Assembly: GCA_963682175.1 (NCBI GenBank)
Contig: OY821771.1
Span: 30,214,201 to 30,278,200 of the forward strand
Direction of reading: 5' to 3'
DNA length: 64,000 nt
DNA from: Triglochin maritima
Taxonomy: Eukaryota > Streptophyta > Magnoliopsida > Alismatales > Juncaginaceae
A program made the position numbers and the translations under genes. Positions within the stretch are counted from its first letter, which is position 1. Every line of letters starts with the position of its first letter. Below are positions 9,542 through 22,924 of the stretch, piece after piece. A model generated the notes under the pieces. That model did no database searches and was not told the origin of the DNA. It worked only from the letters and a program-made list of their open reading frames with translations.

Positions 9542-11490
9542 TTAGTTCATCAACATATTTCTGATAAAATAGCGAGTCCATTGGTCGCGAGTTTCATCGA
9601 GCTACTGTTGCGAGTCCCTTGGTTTATTAACCCCAAAGATCAAACCAATATGCTGAATTAGTCGTGGGGCATACAACGACAAGCATCCAATGAGCCATGT
9701 TATATATATAATTAGAAGCTTATTACAAAATAAAATTCCACTTTGAATTACAAAGTTTACCTCTCATGATAAGGGAGCAGATAATATCTTTTGTCTTCTT
9801 CTTTCTTGAGAGTCCCAAGCTGACCCGATTTATCGCCATTCCCGTATATATATGTAGATGGACTGATAAATCCAAATACTTGATCGTCGGGAAAGACTAA
9901 CCTTCTGGCGTCATAAAGATGTCTACAAGAGTAAAAATTACACTTTATTACAGTTTTGATAAAATTATTCAATACATTTCATTTTATACCAAAGAAAACA
10001 CTTACGTCACTTGCACGTCGATAATCATGATACACAATGAATCAATCGCCAAGAACTGCATGATATCCTCTTTGGTGACGTACAAAGCCGGAGGCAACCC
10101 TTTATCCTCCTCCTCCAAATCGTAGCTACTTAAGGATTGTGCTTCCCTACCTATCATACATTGATACAACATTTTGCACCTACTTGGAAGCAAATTAATG
10201 TTGATCGGAAATTGGTTGTTTGACCTTTGCTCCAGGGACTTGACACTTTACATATATATACAACCGTTAAAAATACAATTGTTAACAAATTTAAAATTTA
10301 AAGTCTTTCAAAATTAAAGTATACCTCATGTTTTTCGTTTAGCTCTATTAAATAACTAGGCCACCTTACAAACCCACCGATGGCATCGCCGAGAATAACA
10401 ATCTCTTCTTCCGGAAATGGGATCAAATCACCAGCATCTAAGCAACTCCCCACTGCAACCTTCACTTCTCCCTCTCCCACCTCTTAGAAGTGGTGTCTGG
10501 AGATGTTATAAACTTTCCCGTGTCCCACCAATCTTCGAACAGGGTCTTCAACAAATAAAGCACATCTAGATCCATCCTCAAACTTTCCAAATGAGGGACC
10601 ACCGACGAGGGCCAATTCTCGAGAATGAGCCACGAGATCATATTGTCGATCAGGGTGGAACACTGGCTGCACTGGACGAGTGGTCTCCGGGGAAGAACCA
10701 GTCCTACGACAGGTAGGAGAAGTAGGCAAATCACAATCCAATCTCTCCAAAACAAGTTGCAACGTATTCTTCAAATCTGTGATCTCTTGCTGCCATTTGG
10801 TATGACCTATCGACGAAGTAGACCGCTGAGTCTTTCCATAATCCGCACACAACTGGGATGTTCGTCGTTTCCCAAGGCCTCGCGTAGTATATCATTCCGA
10901 CCATCGGAAGCAAATTCTCCTTAAGATTCTCTCAACTTCAGAGAGTCCTAAAGTTTAAAAAAAATATTTACCAACAATTGAAAAATATAAAATTACTGAA
11001 TCTGAATTAATAACATATACAAGTGATACAACTTACTATCTTCGAGTCGATCACTTGTGACTCGTCTGTGACGTAGTCCCCTCTGGAGTTTACTCTCGCT
11101 CTCTTCCAAGAATCACAATGACCTACGGGAGAAGGAGGAGATAGGTTACTTGCTTGCTCCTCACTCATACCGGAGTCAATTGCCTCTTATTTCTTTAGAG
11201 CAATTTTTTCAGCCATCATTTGTGCTTCTAACTTTTGGTACCCCGCACTAGACATACGATGTGTATACTTGTTAGAAGATCTAATCTTTTGATTTTTGGC
11301 TCGGATGGCCTAAAACCAAGTTTATTAGATTGTCATTTAAAACAATAACTTAATAAGTTCATATTCTAAATTAAACTCAGTTACCTCAAACTCCGGGCTA
11401 TCTCTAGATTTTTGAATTGCTCCCATTGATTCAGAATGATAAAGTTATAGACATCGCATAGATTTCTATCCTGGTAGTCAAGATATTAAA
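9542..11490 (-). pseudogene. CACTA second gene (Transposase_24 + C48 peptidase), broken
   Basis: From 11480 leftwards the - strand encodes KSRDSPEFE, then AIRAKNQKIRSSNKYTHRMS (about 11235-11310), typical of the plant Ptta/En/Spm transposase family (PF03004). A long exon (10924-10330) follows, with RELALVGGPSFGKFEDGSRC, HGKVYNISRHHF and EEEIVILGDAIGGFVRWPSY. Further exons carry the peptidase His segment HWMLVVVCPTTNSAYWFD (near 9660). The exon with the catalytic Cys, present in elements 2, 3 and 4, is deleted: the tail ...GTTGCGAG joins directly to TCCCTTGG at about 9617. Other lesions include a frameshift after WFD, a nonsense codon in the last exon, and frameshifts near 11410 and 10484. The family's stop codon is still visible at 9542-9544. 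Confidence 0.78.
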
Positions 11491-11539
11491 TGGTTATTAC
11501 AATTTGTTACAAGAAATTTGCACCGTTAGTGTTTTTTCC

Positions 11540-14500
11540 TTAATGGATTTTCAATCCATATACCTTCGTTGTGGTCATCTCAAAACATACAAGTCTCAAC
11601 ATTTATTTCTTCGTCTACTGAGTTCAACTCAGGTGCTTGCTTAGAGAAAGGTGGTGTCTCTTCATACTCGATCAGACTATCATCTGATACAATTTTTTCT
11701 TCCCTTCCAGAATTACTACCCGTTTCTTATCACATGGATCAGCCACATAGAAGACTTGTTCTGCTTGGGAAGTGAGAATAAAATGTTCTCATTTATATCC
11801 TTTTTTTTAAAAAATCAATTAAAGTGAACCCACAGTCATCCACTCGAACTCCACTTTTATTATTAGCCCACTTGCATCTAAATACATGTACTTTGAATTT
11901 AACAAAGTCTAGCTCCTATATGTCTTCAATTACACTGTAATAGGACATGTCGACGTATACAAGATTCTTGTCTTTAGAACAAGACACATGCAAAGACTCT
12001 GCTATTAAGGTGACGTCACTGTTCTAAACAACACTTTTGGCATATTCACAGACTGTGTAGAAAGAATATACATTGATATCATAACCACTGTAACTTATAA
12101 CAACATAATGCGGACCGTAGGCCAACCATTGTATTGTCTCAAAAACATCACGCTTGTAAGCTACATTTTTGAACCAAGAGATGAAATTTTTATTTTGACT
12201 ATTTATTACTTCTTGATCACTCCACAAAGGATTTCTTTCCTTTAGAAACTTCATGTGTTCATTTAGGTAAGGTTGAACTTCATTAGAATTGCACAACACA
12301 TAAAAATATGCTGTCATTAAGTCCTCGCCATTTGGATTTAACATTTTTATCCCACGTGTCCCTTTACCATCGACACGTTTATCATGACGATTCTTCGGAA
12401 GTCCAACAGTTTTGGTGTTTGCTAGGTATCCGGTGCAAAACTCGATAACCTCCTCAGCTATGTATCCTTCAACAATACTAGCATCTGGCCTTTGACGATT
12501 TTTACAATAATCTTTCAACAGTTTCATATAACGCTTGAAAGGATACATCCACTTTAAAAAAATTGGTCCATACAATTTAACTTCTCTAACCAAATGAATA
12601 ACTAGATGAATCATAATGTCGAAAAAAATATAGGGAAAGAACATCTCCAACTGACATAATGTCACCACAATTTCATTTTGCAAGTTATCTAACTGCACAA
12701 GATCGACCACTTTACTGAAAATCTTATTGAAAAAGGAACACAACTTTATTATTGCATGTCTGACAACTTTCGGTAATATGGATCTTAGTGCTACAGGTAA
12801 CAACTGCTGCATTAAAGTGTGACAATCGTGAAACTTCATCCCCACAAGTTTCAAATCCTTCATAACAACAAGACTACTGATATTTGAAGAATAACCTTGT
12901 GAAACCTTACATCGTGCAAACACTGACAAAGAATTCTTTTCTCCTTTCTAGACAATGTATAACTAGTTGGAGGTAAGTAATTCCGGTCTCCTTTCTTCTC
13001 TGGTGCCAACATTGCTCGTATACCAAGATCAACCAGATCAAGTCTTGCATTATATCCATCTTTGGGTTTACCAGGTATGTTCAATAGAGTGCCAACAAGA
13101 CTATCACAAACGTTTTTCTCTACGTGCATCTCATCAATACAATGTCTAACTTCTAAAGTTTTCCAGTAAGGGAGATCAAAAAATATGGATCTTTTTCTCC
13201 AACTACTTTTGTTATTTGCTCGTTTGTACGGTTTTCCAAATTCACATTCAACGTCCATTACACGTTCGTACACCTTTTCGACGCTAATTTCAACTGGCGG
13301 ATTCTGAAACTCCTATTTTCCGTTAAATGCCTTCTTCAACCTACGATAGGGGTGAGAGTTCGGCAAAAATCTCCGATGACTAAGAAGATTGTCTTAGAAC
13401 CATTAACTAGTTGCAAAGAGCATGTATTTTCTTTGCAAATTGGACAAGCGTTATGACCTTTGACTGAATATCCAGACAGATTACCAAAAGCTGGAAAGTC
13501 ATTAATCGTGCAAAATATCATTGCCCGCATTATGAACGACTCCTGACGATAAAAATAAAAAACTGGCTCTCCGTCATCCCTCAATCTCTTTAGGTCGTCA
13601 ATTAAAGGTCCTAAATACACATCGATGTCGTTTCCAGGTTGTTTCAGACCAGAAATCATTAATGACAACATAATATATTTGCGTTTCATGCATAACCATG
13701 GGGGCAGATTGTAAATTACAAGTACAACAAGCCAAAAACTGTGAATGTTACTCAAACTACCGAAAGGATTCATTTCGTCCATACAGAGTCCAAGTCGTAC
13801 ATTGGATTCTTCACCAAACACAGGAAAGTCGAAATCTACTTTTTTCCACTAAGGTGAATCTGCAGGATGACGTAGCAACTGATCATTTGGTTTCTCACGA
13901 ACAGCATGCCATGTCATGTTCTTGGAATCCTCCTTACCCGCAAACAAACATTTAAGCCTTGGTATTATCGGAAGATACCACAAAATCATGGCAAGAGGTC
14001 CTTGGAGTTTCATCTCATCAGCCTCTTCATTGTGGTTTGGTACACTATGTTTCATTTTGTATCATGGAACATTATACCTGGGACAGGAATGTAAATTTTC
14101 AAACTCACCCATATACAATATACAATCGTTCGGGCATGCATGTATCTTCCTATATTCCATTCTCTTAGGACACAACACTTTCTTAGCATCATAAGTTCTA
14201 TCTGACAGCTCATTATCATCTGGAAGCATTTCTTTCAATAACTTCAACATTGATGTGAAACTGACATCGGACCAACCATTTCCTGCTTTTAAATTGTACA
14301 ACTTCAACACCGCTGACAATCTAGTGAATTTGGTACAACTCTTATACAATGACTTCTCATTGTCACTCAACAAACTACCAAGTAAATAGGGGTTGGACGA
14401 AAACTTTTCAGCCATATCCTGAATCATTTCCTCTAAGTGATCTTCCACACTAACGTTGTCTCCGTCATTCTTAGAACGACTAAATGATTCATTTTTGTCG

Positions 14501-14727
14501 TGTCATATCCACCGTCTGTAATTTGGGTCGAAACCTTTCTCAAACAAATGATCTTTCATTTTCCGAAAAGTCAGCACTGACATATTATGACACTTATTGC
14601 ACGGACAATACGCCATGTCGTTGTCTTTCATTTTTTTGAATGTTTTTTTGGCAACCTCTAAGAACATATTCACTTTGTTCTCATACTCATCACTCAATCT
14701 GTTTGAAACTATCCACTCTCGATCCAT
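11540..14727 (-). pseudogene. CACTA transposase TNPD, element 1 copy, broken
   Basis: The start MDREWIVSNRLSDEYEN (14727) is identical to the better copy at 53006. Domains follow in the family order. First is the transposase-associated zinc segment CPCNKCHNMSVLTF (14600-14650). Next is Transposase_21, with RLGLCMDEMNPFG near 13780 and CTINDFPAFGNLSGYSVKGH near 13480. DUF4218 follows, with HCIDEMHVEKNVCDSLVG near 13110. DUF4216 begins near 12100, and its tail FKVHVFRCKWANNKSGVRVD continues to about 11850. At least five frame breaks split the frame, at about 14500, 14055, 13830, 13300 and 12870. The usual TDG before MNPFG is MDE here, altering a residue next to the presumed first catalytic Asp. 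It does not encode a working transposase. Confidence 0.85.
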
Positions 14728-14869
14728 TTCAATCTAAACATTAACAAAAATGATAGTTATTATTGAAGGAAATAAATAAAATTTCAATTTAAAAGAATGT
14801 GTTCGTAGATGAGAAAATTCAGAGACATTAAGATGAGAAAAGAATGACTCAGAGGAGAGGAGATGAAGT

Positions 14870-16900
14870 CCTTAATCTAGCGTGGAAATAATGAAGGTTA
14901 GAAATCTAACTAAGTAATCAAGGCCAAAATAAACCTAAAGTCCACTATAGGTCCTTAGTACTAGACGACGCCTAACTTCGAGGTACCACCGAGGACTACT
15001 AGTCTGTAGGAAATCAAGAACTCGGAGGTCTCTAAAATCTCAGGGAGACTAGATGAGCAACGACGTTCAGGCCGAAACGGTCTTAAACATCAATGACCTA
15101 ATCTGTAGGAAATCAAGAACCCGGAGGTTCCTAAAATCTCAGGGAGACTAGATTGGCAGCGACATTCAGGCCATAACAGTCTTAAATGGATTCCTCTCCT
15201 TAATGCGTCCAAAAATCCTAGGGGCCAACGTCTAATTGTTTTTATTAAGGCTCTTTTATTAAGTGGTTTTTGGGCCAAGGAAAGGGTGATGAAATCCCCC
15301 ACCTCATCTCCTATAGGTGACTGCCTCCTAAGTGTTTTTCATACCTTAATCTAACAAACAACACATCAAACAAACACTCACCTCACTCGTGCTCCAATGC
15401 AAGTCTTGCTAACTAATGTCTGCTTTCTAATGAATGATGACTGAAAGAGATTACGTACCTTACGCCAGCAATCTACGACAAAAATCATAAAATAAATAAT
15501 AAATACGATGAATGCAAATCTGATATGATGAATGACTTAGCAATATTGTCTAATCTTTTGCTTTAGGTTATTAAAGGTCAAGTTGCTTAAAGGGGCAATG
15601 AGTTATTAGAAACTAAACATAAATAAACATTTAACTAAACAAAATAAATTGTTTTAAGCATAAATAAACATAAATAAATAAACATTTAACTAAGTTAAAC
15701 ATTAATAAACATAAATAAATGTATGAACCAACTAAACTAATTAGTGGTATAGTCTTTTAATATAAAATCTAAGTTATTATTTTAAAATATCATGTTATTA
15801 ATAACAATTGAGATTATATTTTTTTTGAAATTTTGGCAGAACCTCTCCTAAAATTTGCTATGTAAAAATCTTCAAATCCTGGAATTAACAAGAAAATTTT
15901 ATAACAGTACACGATATAAACTTGATCTCAAATCCACCCAATTCATCACAAACACACTACATCCAAACCCCTCAAACTTTGACACAACACATGTTTACAT
16001 TTAGTCATATGTTTACATTTTCCACATAACAAAATTGACTTCTTGGTTAAAGAATAAATAGCTAAAGGTTAGTCCCTTAATACATGTTATCTATGGACTT
16101 AGTCGTACTAAAATAAGTTATTACTATATATAGTATCTTCCATCAAAATAACTATCTTAGTCTTCTTAAATATATATATAATAAGGTCGATTGAGGTGAG
16201 TTAGTTTATTAATCATTTCCTTGTGTACGTAATCTCATGAGCAATCTACCAACAAACTCCATTGAGAAATACATAACTAGTGGACACAAACATACAATTT
16301 ATTGCTTATATATTTATATTTCTTCCAAACATATTACAATGCATCAGTTTTCAACACACAACGGAAAAATTACTAACAACAATTCAAACTAAGAGACAAA
16401 ATGAGTGGAATCACGAACCAGCAAACACGCGTCCTCCTTCTTCTCGAACGCGCGACCTCCCTCGACTCTGCCAAATATAGATAGATCTAAACCACACTTG
16501 ACTGGTAATTGATTAATTGGACAACACATAAACCACATACAACAACAACAAACCATGCATTTAATCACAAACTAAATGATTTTCAACCAACACAAGACCA
16601 CAAACAAATCATAAATAACCAACACCAAATCCGACATGCAAAAAAAATCAATTCCACACAATTAACAACCAAATGCATCACAAATCTGCACCAACTATCA
16701 ACAAATAAACAATGCAAACAGCACAAACCCTACCAAATCCAATCGAATTTGTTCCAAACACAGAATCAAAAAACTGAAGAACACGTTATCCACATTTCAA
16801 CTCAACTGAAAAATCCAAAGATGGATCCGAACAAGAGGAGAAGATTACCAACTTAATACTTGATTCCTCAGACAGACAAGACAGACGACACATAAGTCCA
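14870..16900 (-). other. 5' leader/intron region of CACTA element 1
   Basis: Non-coding. It aligns with 53120-54100 of element 2. It contains an internal two-copy tandem repeat of about 100 bp, marked by TCTGTAGGAAATCAAGAAC at about 15013 and again at about 15102. It also holds the conserved phrase TTTTGGCAGAACCTCTCC (about 15830) that recurs in elements 2 and 5. No protein is predicted. Confidence 0.6.
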
Positions 16901-17164
16901 CCTAAAACCCGAAACTAAACGAAACTCTTGCGGTGGTTAGGGATGTGGAGGAAGACGGAGGAAGACAGAGGAGGAGAATCACTACACTGGTCGAGGAGAG
17001 AACGGAGGGCGGAGGAGAGGGGCGGAGAACAGGAGGAGAGGTTGGGACGTCGCTCCGGTGCCGGAGATTGTCGGAGATCGGTCGTGGAGGAGGGTTCGGT
17101 CGCGGAACGGCTAGGGTTTGGTTGGGTTTTTGTCTGGATGAATGACAGAAAACGTAACTGTTCG

Positions 17165-17415
17165 ATTTCTTTAAGACATATAGACGTCAGATGATATGGA
17201 CAGCCGACGTCTATACTCCGACGTCTATATGCATGGGGGTATAGACGTCGGTTGTGAATAACATCTGACGTCTATAGGCCGACGTCTATAGGGTATAGAC
17301 GTCGGATGCAATGAGTATTCCAACAACCGACGTCTATAGTACCTCATAGACGTCGGCATTTAGTACGACCGATGTCTATTCTATCTTCGTCCAAATAGAC
17401 GTCGGCCGTTAGAAC
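17165..17415. repeat. Right subterminal repeats of CACTA element 1
   Basis: About ten copies of TAGACGTCGG / CCGACGTCTA in both orientations, beside the GC-rich leader at 16900-17150. The same layout is at 54885-55195 in element 2. Confidence 0.8.
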
Positions 17416-17461
17416 AACTGATGTGTATTGGACGACGAGTAAAGATTATTCTGCACTAATG

Positions 17462-18560
17462 TCAACGACAAGCTTCTCTTGCTTTTTCACGTTGTTCCCG
17501 TAAATGGTATCTCCTCGGCTTTCTGATACGGTCAATTATCAGATTTCTGATACGGTCCATTTCAGACTTCATCAGTTCATTGGTGGTCAGATCCTTGTCT
17601 CTTTCACCGGAAGAATTGACAGTAATCATCTTTGATTTGATTTCCCCGAGATATAATTTGATTCAGTCGCAAATACATTGTTTTACCGAAGTATTTCGTA
17701 TTATATTTTTTGGGTTTATAGAACCCGAATGTCATAACTTTGACTTCTAATATAAACTATGATGTAGTTTACCCAAAAAAATTGAAACAACAGATACACG
17801 TTAGATATCATATGCCTGCTAACTCAAAATTAGTCCCAAAAAACCAAGAAAAAACAACCTTACAGTATCAGAATCTAACTTACTTCCTAACAAGAAAATC
17901 ATCAAACTTATATTTTATTTGTTTCATGACATTATCCAAATAAAATACTATAACGATAAAAAACGCATTAATCATCAAAAATATTACTTACCTGATAAAA
18001 TATTCCACTTATTTATCTCACTTATCATGTCTCTAATATATCACTTATAATATCATATTTTCATTACGAAATAGTTAAGCACCCTTACTTCAGATAAACA
18101 ATATATTAAAAGAATATCAGCCATTAATGCTTAAAAAACATTTGAAAATATCAAAACGTTGACTTTTACCTTACATTAACCGTCCAGACAAGGATAAAAA
18201 TCTTCTATTTCTTAAGAACAAAAAATCATTCAAATATCAAATTTTATGAAAAGTCAATATTATGACACCAGTAAAACAAAAACATACATTAAAGTAAAAA
18301 CTCTTTTCCTGTCTACATTCTTAGAACTCATACCGAAATTTATAAATATCACAATGTTGATAAAACACCAAACCCAAAAACATATCAGCCATTGAATGTT
18401 TTCCAACAACAACAAAACATTTATAGAAAAAATATAAATAACTATCACAAATTCGATTATTAACCAACTAACAGTACTAAGAACCAACGTACCATCAAAA
18501 TCAAATTTCTTATTTGTACAAAATCGGAAGGCACTTAAGAAATACGCAAACAAGAAAAGA
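17462..18560. other. AT-rich spacer with a possible - strand coding scrap
   Basis: On the - strand, about 17620-17470, there is an open stretch reading ITVNSSGERDKDLTTNELMK, then IRKPRRYHLREQREKAREAC, beside the CACTA insertion point. I do not recognise the family. The rest (17700-18560) is AT-rich without recognised features. Confidence 0.35.
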
Positions 18561-19164
18561 AAAAAAAAGCTTTACTTCCTGGTAGGGGCATCAACTACAC
18601 TTTTGAAGCCCAAAACCACTTACTAAAGAAAAACAAAACCGAAGTTAAACTTCGATCCATTAAATAATCAAAGTTAAACTTTGATCCTATGAAAGAGCCG
18701 AACAATTTGGTGTTAAAAAAATCAAAGTTATGCTAAAAAGGAATAACCTGTACCCGAACAGCGGAAAATTTAAACTTTTAAAATCAAGGGAAACAGGAGG
18801 ATAAAACCATCAAGAGTGATGACATTACTGAAAGAAATACCCAAATACAACTGGTGCACCATAATACATAAGAGATTGTCAAAAGAGTGATTACATCTAC
18901 GTAATACATAAAACACGTAATCACGACAACCAAAAATAGGTAGACAACAGGATCGAGTCCCAAAGTGCAATCTCCCTTGGTCACCACCCGCCGGAACCTA
19001 ACGCGGTCCTGAAAATAATCATAACAACAATGCCTGAGTTTCCATAAGGAAACCTCGTATGACAAGCTCACATATATGCCCTAACATACTAGTATAGCAT
19101 GGCATGAAATACAAAGCAGTAAACAACATTCCCACAAGGGCAAAATCGGACATCCGTCCTGCAA

Positions 19165-19345
19165 TCGTTCCAGCTGCCACACAGGCCCCGCGGTCTACAA
19201 CCGCTACCGCTGCCACACAGGCCCAACGGTCTGCAACATCGCCGTCGCCACACAGGTCGCACGGTCCACAACCACCGATACCACACAGGTCACACGGTCC
19301 ACAACATCGCCGCCGCCACACAGGTTGCACGGTCCAAACATCGGG
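19165..19345. repeat. GC-rich minisatellite (CCACACAGG units)
   Basis: Units of roughly 27-40 bp built on GCCACACAGG followed by GCACGGTC-ACAAC. At least five units occur here, and three more degenerate ones at about 19540-19695. Open frames through this tract on both strands are repeat artefacts. Confidence 0.75.
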
Positions 19346-20149
19346 TCCCCGTAGAGACTTACCGTAGGCACATACAGTCTAGCGGACAGTACGCAACACA
19401 TCCCCACGCGCGACTACACAAACCAAGGGATCGGTGAGGAGGCGTTCGCACTTCCGCGCAGGTAGAATCAGATCTGAAAACATCGTGGTCCACCACCAGA
19501 CCAACAGAGTCGTCACTCAGGTCGGTCCGTCACCGACACCACACAGGCCGCATGGTACCTCACTCGATCTGTGCCCAATCGAGCTACCTGCCGGAACACA
19601 TCACCGACAGTCCATCGCCGCAACCACACATGCTACGCGCGATCCTCCCTGCCGCCACACAGGCCGCACAGGGGCCCTCCCGCCGCCACACATGCTGCAC
19701 GAGCACATGCAATAACTGCCATCAAGGCCAGTCGAACATATCTGCCACACAAAGGCCAGACAATCGACAACTACAAACCGAAGTCCGCATGGTCAACGAG
19801 CTCCACGTGCAGACACCATCTCCGCCACAATAAAAGCAGGACAACGGCCTCCGTAGCCATCCAGGCCGGTAGTCACTTCACCCAACGACAGCTCTGTGTC
19901 CGCTGAAGCAATGAGATCCGCAATCCCTCAGGCTGCTACTCTACAATGAGTCATATCAATCCATCATATTAGTCACGATCCATACATGGAGGTGACGCGT
20001 CCCGGACACCCACACTCTTCCACCCGGCGGTCCCTGGGCAGGCATGCATAACACGCCCACCGTCACCTCCTGGCACACGCACAAGGCGAGCACACGGGTT
20101 TCTGTGGACAAAGTTGGCGTCCTAAGCGGAACCAGGAATTATGTCCTGT

Positions 20150-20560
20150 GCAAAACGGTCGACCAAAAGAGTCAACTCGGTCGACCGTTTCCTCAAGGGA
20201 ATCGGTCGACCGAAAGTCTGAAACGGTCGAACTATTTGCGCAAAACATAAGTCTCAACGGTCTACCGAAGGTCTAAAACCGGTCGACCGAACAAGGTCAA
20301 AATCCGGAGTCTGGTCAACGTCAAAATCAAATCTATTGGTCGACCGACTCAGGGGTCTCGGTCGACCGAAACCTACCAGGGCATCCTAATATTTCTAATT
20401 CCTAAAACGGTCGACCACACACAACAATAAAAGGTCCAGTACACTTAAGTTCCGGTCGACCGAACACAAGGACCCGGTCGACCGAAACACAACAGACAGT
20501 CAAAATACACTATGTTCGGTCGACCATCTGAGGGACCCGGTCGACCGTCAGACGTCTTCA
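20150..20560. repeat. Interspersed palindrome array, GGTCGACC type (first of three)
   Basis: More than ten copies of CGGTCGACCG or one-base variants, spaced irregularly by about 15-60 bp with unrelated sequence between. The full form TCGGTCGACCGA is a perfect 12-bp palindrome with three CpG sites. Confidence 0.85.
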
Positions 20561-21639
20561 ACCTCGCGCCAGCCAAGGTTATACACCGATTCCTCGTCGC
20601 CGGCGAGGTCTCCGACCTCCCGCGACCGACCAAACATCACCCCAACGTGGGTGATCACTAAAGGCCTCTAATGCAAGAACTTGGCATACCTCTTTGTGAA
20701 GAACGACGAAGAACGCCGGAGCTCCGACTACAACACCTCCAGACCGCAACCTCACACACGTCCTCCTCCACGCACCACACCCAACACTTCCTTGCCTCGC
20801 GGGCCTTCACCACCACACACGAGCCACCGAGGAAGAGGAAAAGATGAAGGCTTGAAGAGAGAAAGAAGTTGAAGTAGAAGAAGGAAGAAAGAAGAAATAA
20901 GGAAGGAGAGGGGTGAAACGTGAGAGAGAGAAGGAGATGTGCTTCTCCTTCTTCAAACCCAACACCAACAGCCACATCCACCCTACTCCACAGCCCATCA
21001 CTTCCACCACACCTCACCAACAACACTCCTCCTATTCCCTCCTCAACTCCCCATGCAACCTCCATAATTAGCTCACCTAATCACCATTAAACCAAGCAAG
21101 ATTAGGGTTATTACATAACCATTCCCACGTAAAATAAAGCAAACCACAAAGGCTTAAAAATGATAAGAATCAACTATAGCAACACAAAACAACCAAAACA
21201 AAATCTTAAACTACACCCCCCCCCCACACACACACGCAAAACAATACAAAAAAAGAATGAAAGAACGAGTGAGAAGAAAAAAGTTTGTGATTGATTGTGC
21301 CTTCAATAGACCTGGGTGTCGGGCCGGACCCGACCCGACGTGCCGCTTGTTGGGCCTAAATAGACACTACAAAACATGATTTATGTCTACATTAAATAAA
21401 CTGGCATTGTTATGTTTCCAGTTCTTACACTTACATGCAAGTTTCAAACATATCTAAGTTATCCTAAACTGGATTTGACCAATTCATTTTACCACTATCG
21501 CAAGAACGAAGTGCCCTGCCGGCATACAATTCCATGGTATATTAGTTTGCACCATCTCTTACCAACATAAATGCTGAGCACCCATGGAGGTATCCCACTT
21601 TAGTATTTTGGTTTACTTCGTAGGCCTCTCTTCTAACAT

Positions 21640-22690
21640 TCTACTATTGTAACGCTCCTAATCCGCACTCAAAAAACAACGGTCAATAATGAATTATAAA
21701 CAAGCAAAAAATGGACATTAACAAAATATGGTTAAGTCGATGCCTAAATTAAAAATATAATATCAATATTAGGGTACACGTAGAAGGGAATACAACATGA
21801 GTTGAAATCCTACTACATCAATACTAAGAGATGAAAAAGAATACATTGAATGAGCTCACAGATCCAGTCCGCGCGTCCCAAGCCCAAGTCACCTCCAACT
21901 ACCTACCACGTCCCACCTGGACACCGATATGTCACGCATGAGTAGTCAAGATTTAGTACACCACCCCAACTCGACTGAGGTGGGTGTCATACTCTTCGGT
22001 GGCAAACTCATTAAAATCTGTGATTTTTTGGCGCCAACAAAAAATGCCCAAAAATGTCAAAAAAATAGCGCCAAAATTTACCAATGCTGAGGGGAATTAC
22101 GCAGGCAATACTATTACTGATACCTATAATGCTGGTGGATTATTTCTGACAGAAATTCTGTCGGCAATGGGTATTCCCGACGGAATTGGGTACTATTGCC
22201 GTCGCATTTGTCTGTCAGCAAAGCCTCATTTTGTATCTAGTCTCCTTCCCCAGTGACATGTTTTTAAGCAACTCACAATGTTCAATTGTTGCTGCAAGGG
22301 CCTCTTTGATGGTGCGATTAGACCTCGCAAAGTAGAAATGTGCCAAGGCAAGAAGCAACACCAACTTAACCAAATCCTACATGTCTCATTTCTTACTTTG
22401 CTTGATCTTTCTTATGTTCTTGAAAATTGTGTTAGTGTGGATGTCGTCGTCCGTAAAAAAAATGGCTTCAAGTAACGAAATTTCAAGGTCCAATCGAGTT
22501 CCCCATCATCCAATGGAAGCCATTAGATTTTTTTTGTTCCTAGGTTGAACTTCTTCATGTGATGATCATACACATTGACGAGCTTAGTAATCAGGGGACG
22601 ATCAGTAGTGAGCCACTTCATTCCCATCATCAAATAACGTTTCATTGAATAATTTCTTCTGCTTACATGTCTTCTCATCCAAAATCATCT
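21640..22690. other. Repeat-derived spacer, CACTA- or LTR-like scraps
   Basis: TGTAACGCTCC near 21648 resembles the 5' end of some plant gypsy LTRs, but no partner was found. Around 22150-22205 the sequence reads GACAGAAATTCTGTC and then CCCGACGGAATTGGG, palindromic phrases of the kind seen in subterminal regions of other CACTA families. No gene is recognised; the short open frames are probably chance. Confidence 0.35.
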
Positions 22691-22924
22691 TAGGGGGTGT
22701 TTATGCACAAGAAACAAGTGGAAAGTGGATTCTAAGAATCAAATGGAAAGCAATGGAAAATAGAATCCATCAGAATTAAAATTATGTTTGACCAAATTAT
22801 GTTGTTTGTGCTTGTAACTAGAACATGATGGAATTCAAATTATGTTGTTTGTAAAGGTTAGCTAAGTCTAGGGACGAGTCTATCCCGTGGAGGCACGAAA
22901 CTTGTCCCTCAGAGGGACGAGACC

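Larger units (their letters stand above)
8867..17461 (-). mobile_element. CACTA transposon, element 1 (full length, decayed)
   Basis: The left end (CACTTTATGACAAAGGG, near 8867) is a damaged form of the family terminus CACTACTACAGAAAA. The right end (TTCTGCACTAATG) is a damaged form of TTCTGCACTAGTG seen in element 2. Subterminal GACGTC repeats occupy 8885-9235 and 17165-17410. Genes read right to left: a GC-rich leader (16900-17150), a long intronic region, the transposase relic, then the C48-peptidase gene relic. The right flank begins TCA and the left flank can be read as TCA if a CA dinucleotide was lost at the terminus. A TCA target duplication is therefore possible but not proven. Confidence 0.85.
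18560..21160. mobile_element. Degenerate retroelement-like region (unclassified)
   Basis: This block contains a GC-rich minisatellite, an array of GGTCGACC palindromes and a shared landmark GAACTTGGCATACCT (20677-20691). The landmark recurs at 41527-41541 in a second region with the same order of parts: palindromes, landmark, purine-rich tract, then a GATTAGG or GATTAGA tail. The repetition shows it is a dispersed repeat. An LTR retrotransposon origin is likely, because the same palindromes fill a bona fide solo LTR at 42733-44242. No gag or pol frame was recognised. Confidence 0.45.

Noticed and set aside
16928..17194. Arg/Glu-rich frames near the right end of CACTA element 1
   Set aside because: They come from the GC- and purine-rich transposon leader. 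The equivalent positions of elements 2 and 4 give different frames, so they are not conserved proteins.
19019..19833. Cys/Gly-rich and Thr/His/Arg-rich frames
   Set aside because: They are translations of the CCACACAGG minisatellite in several frames, with no conserved protein features.
20150..20560. CRISPR-like array of GGTCGACC motifs
   Set aside because: Spacings are irregular, the repeat is a 10-12 bp palindrome and the genome is a plant nuclear one; it is not a CRISPR array.
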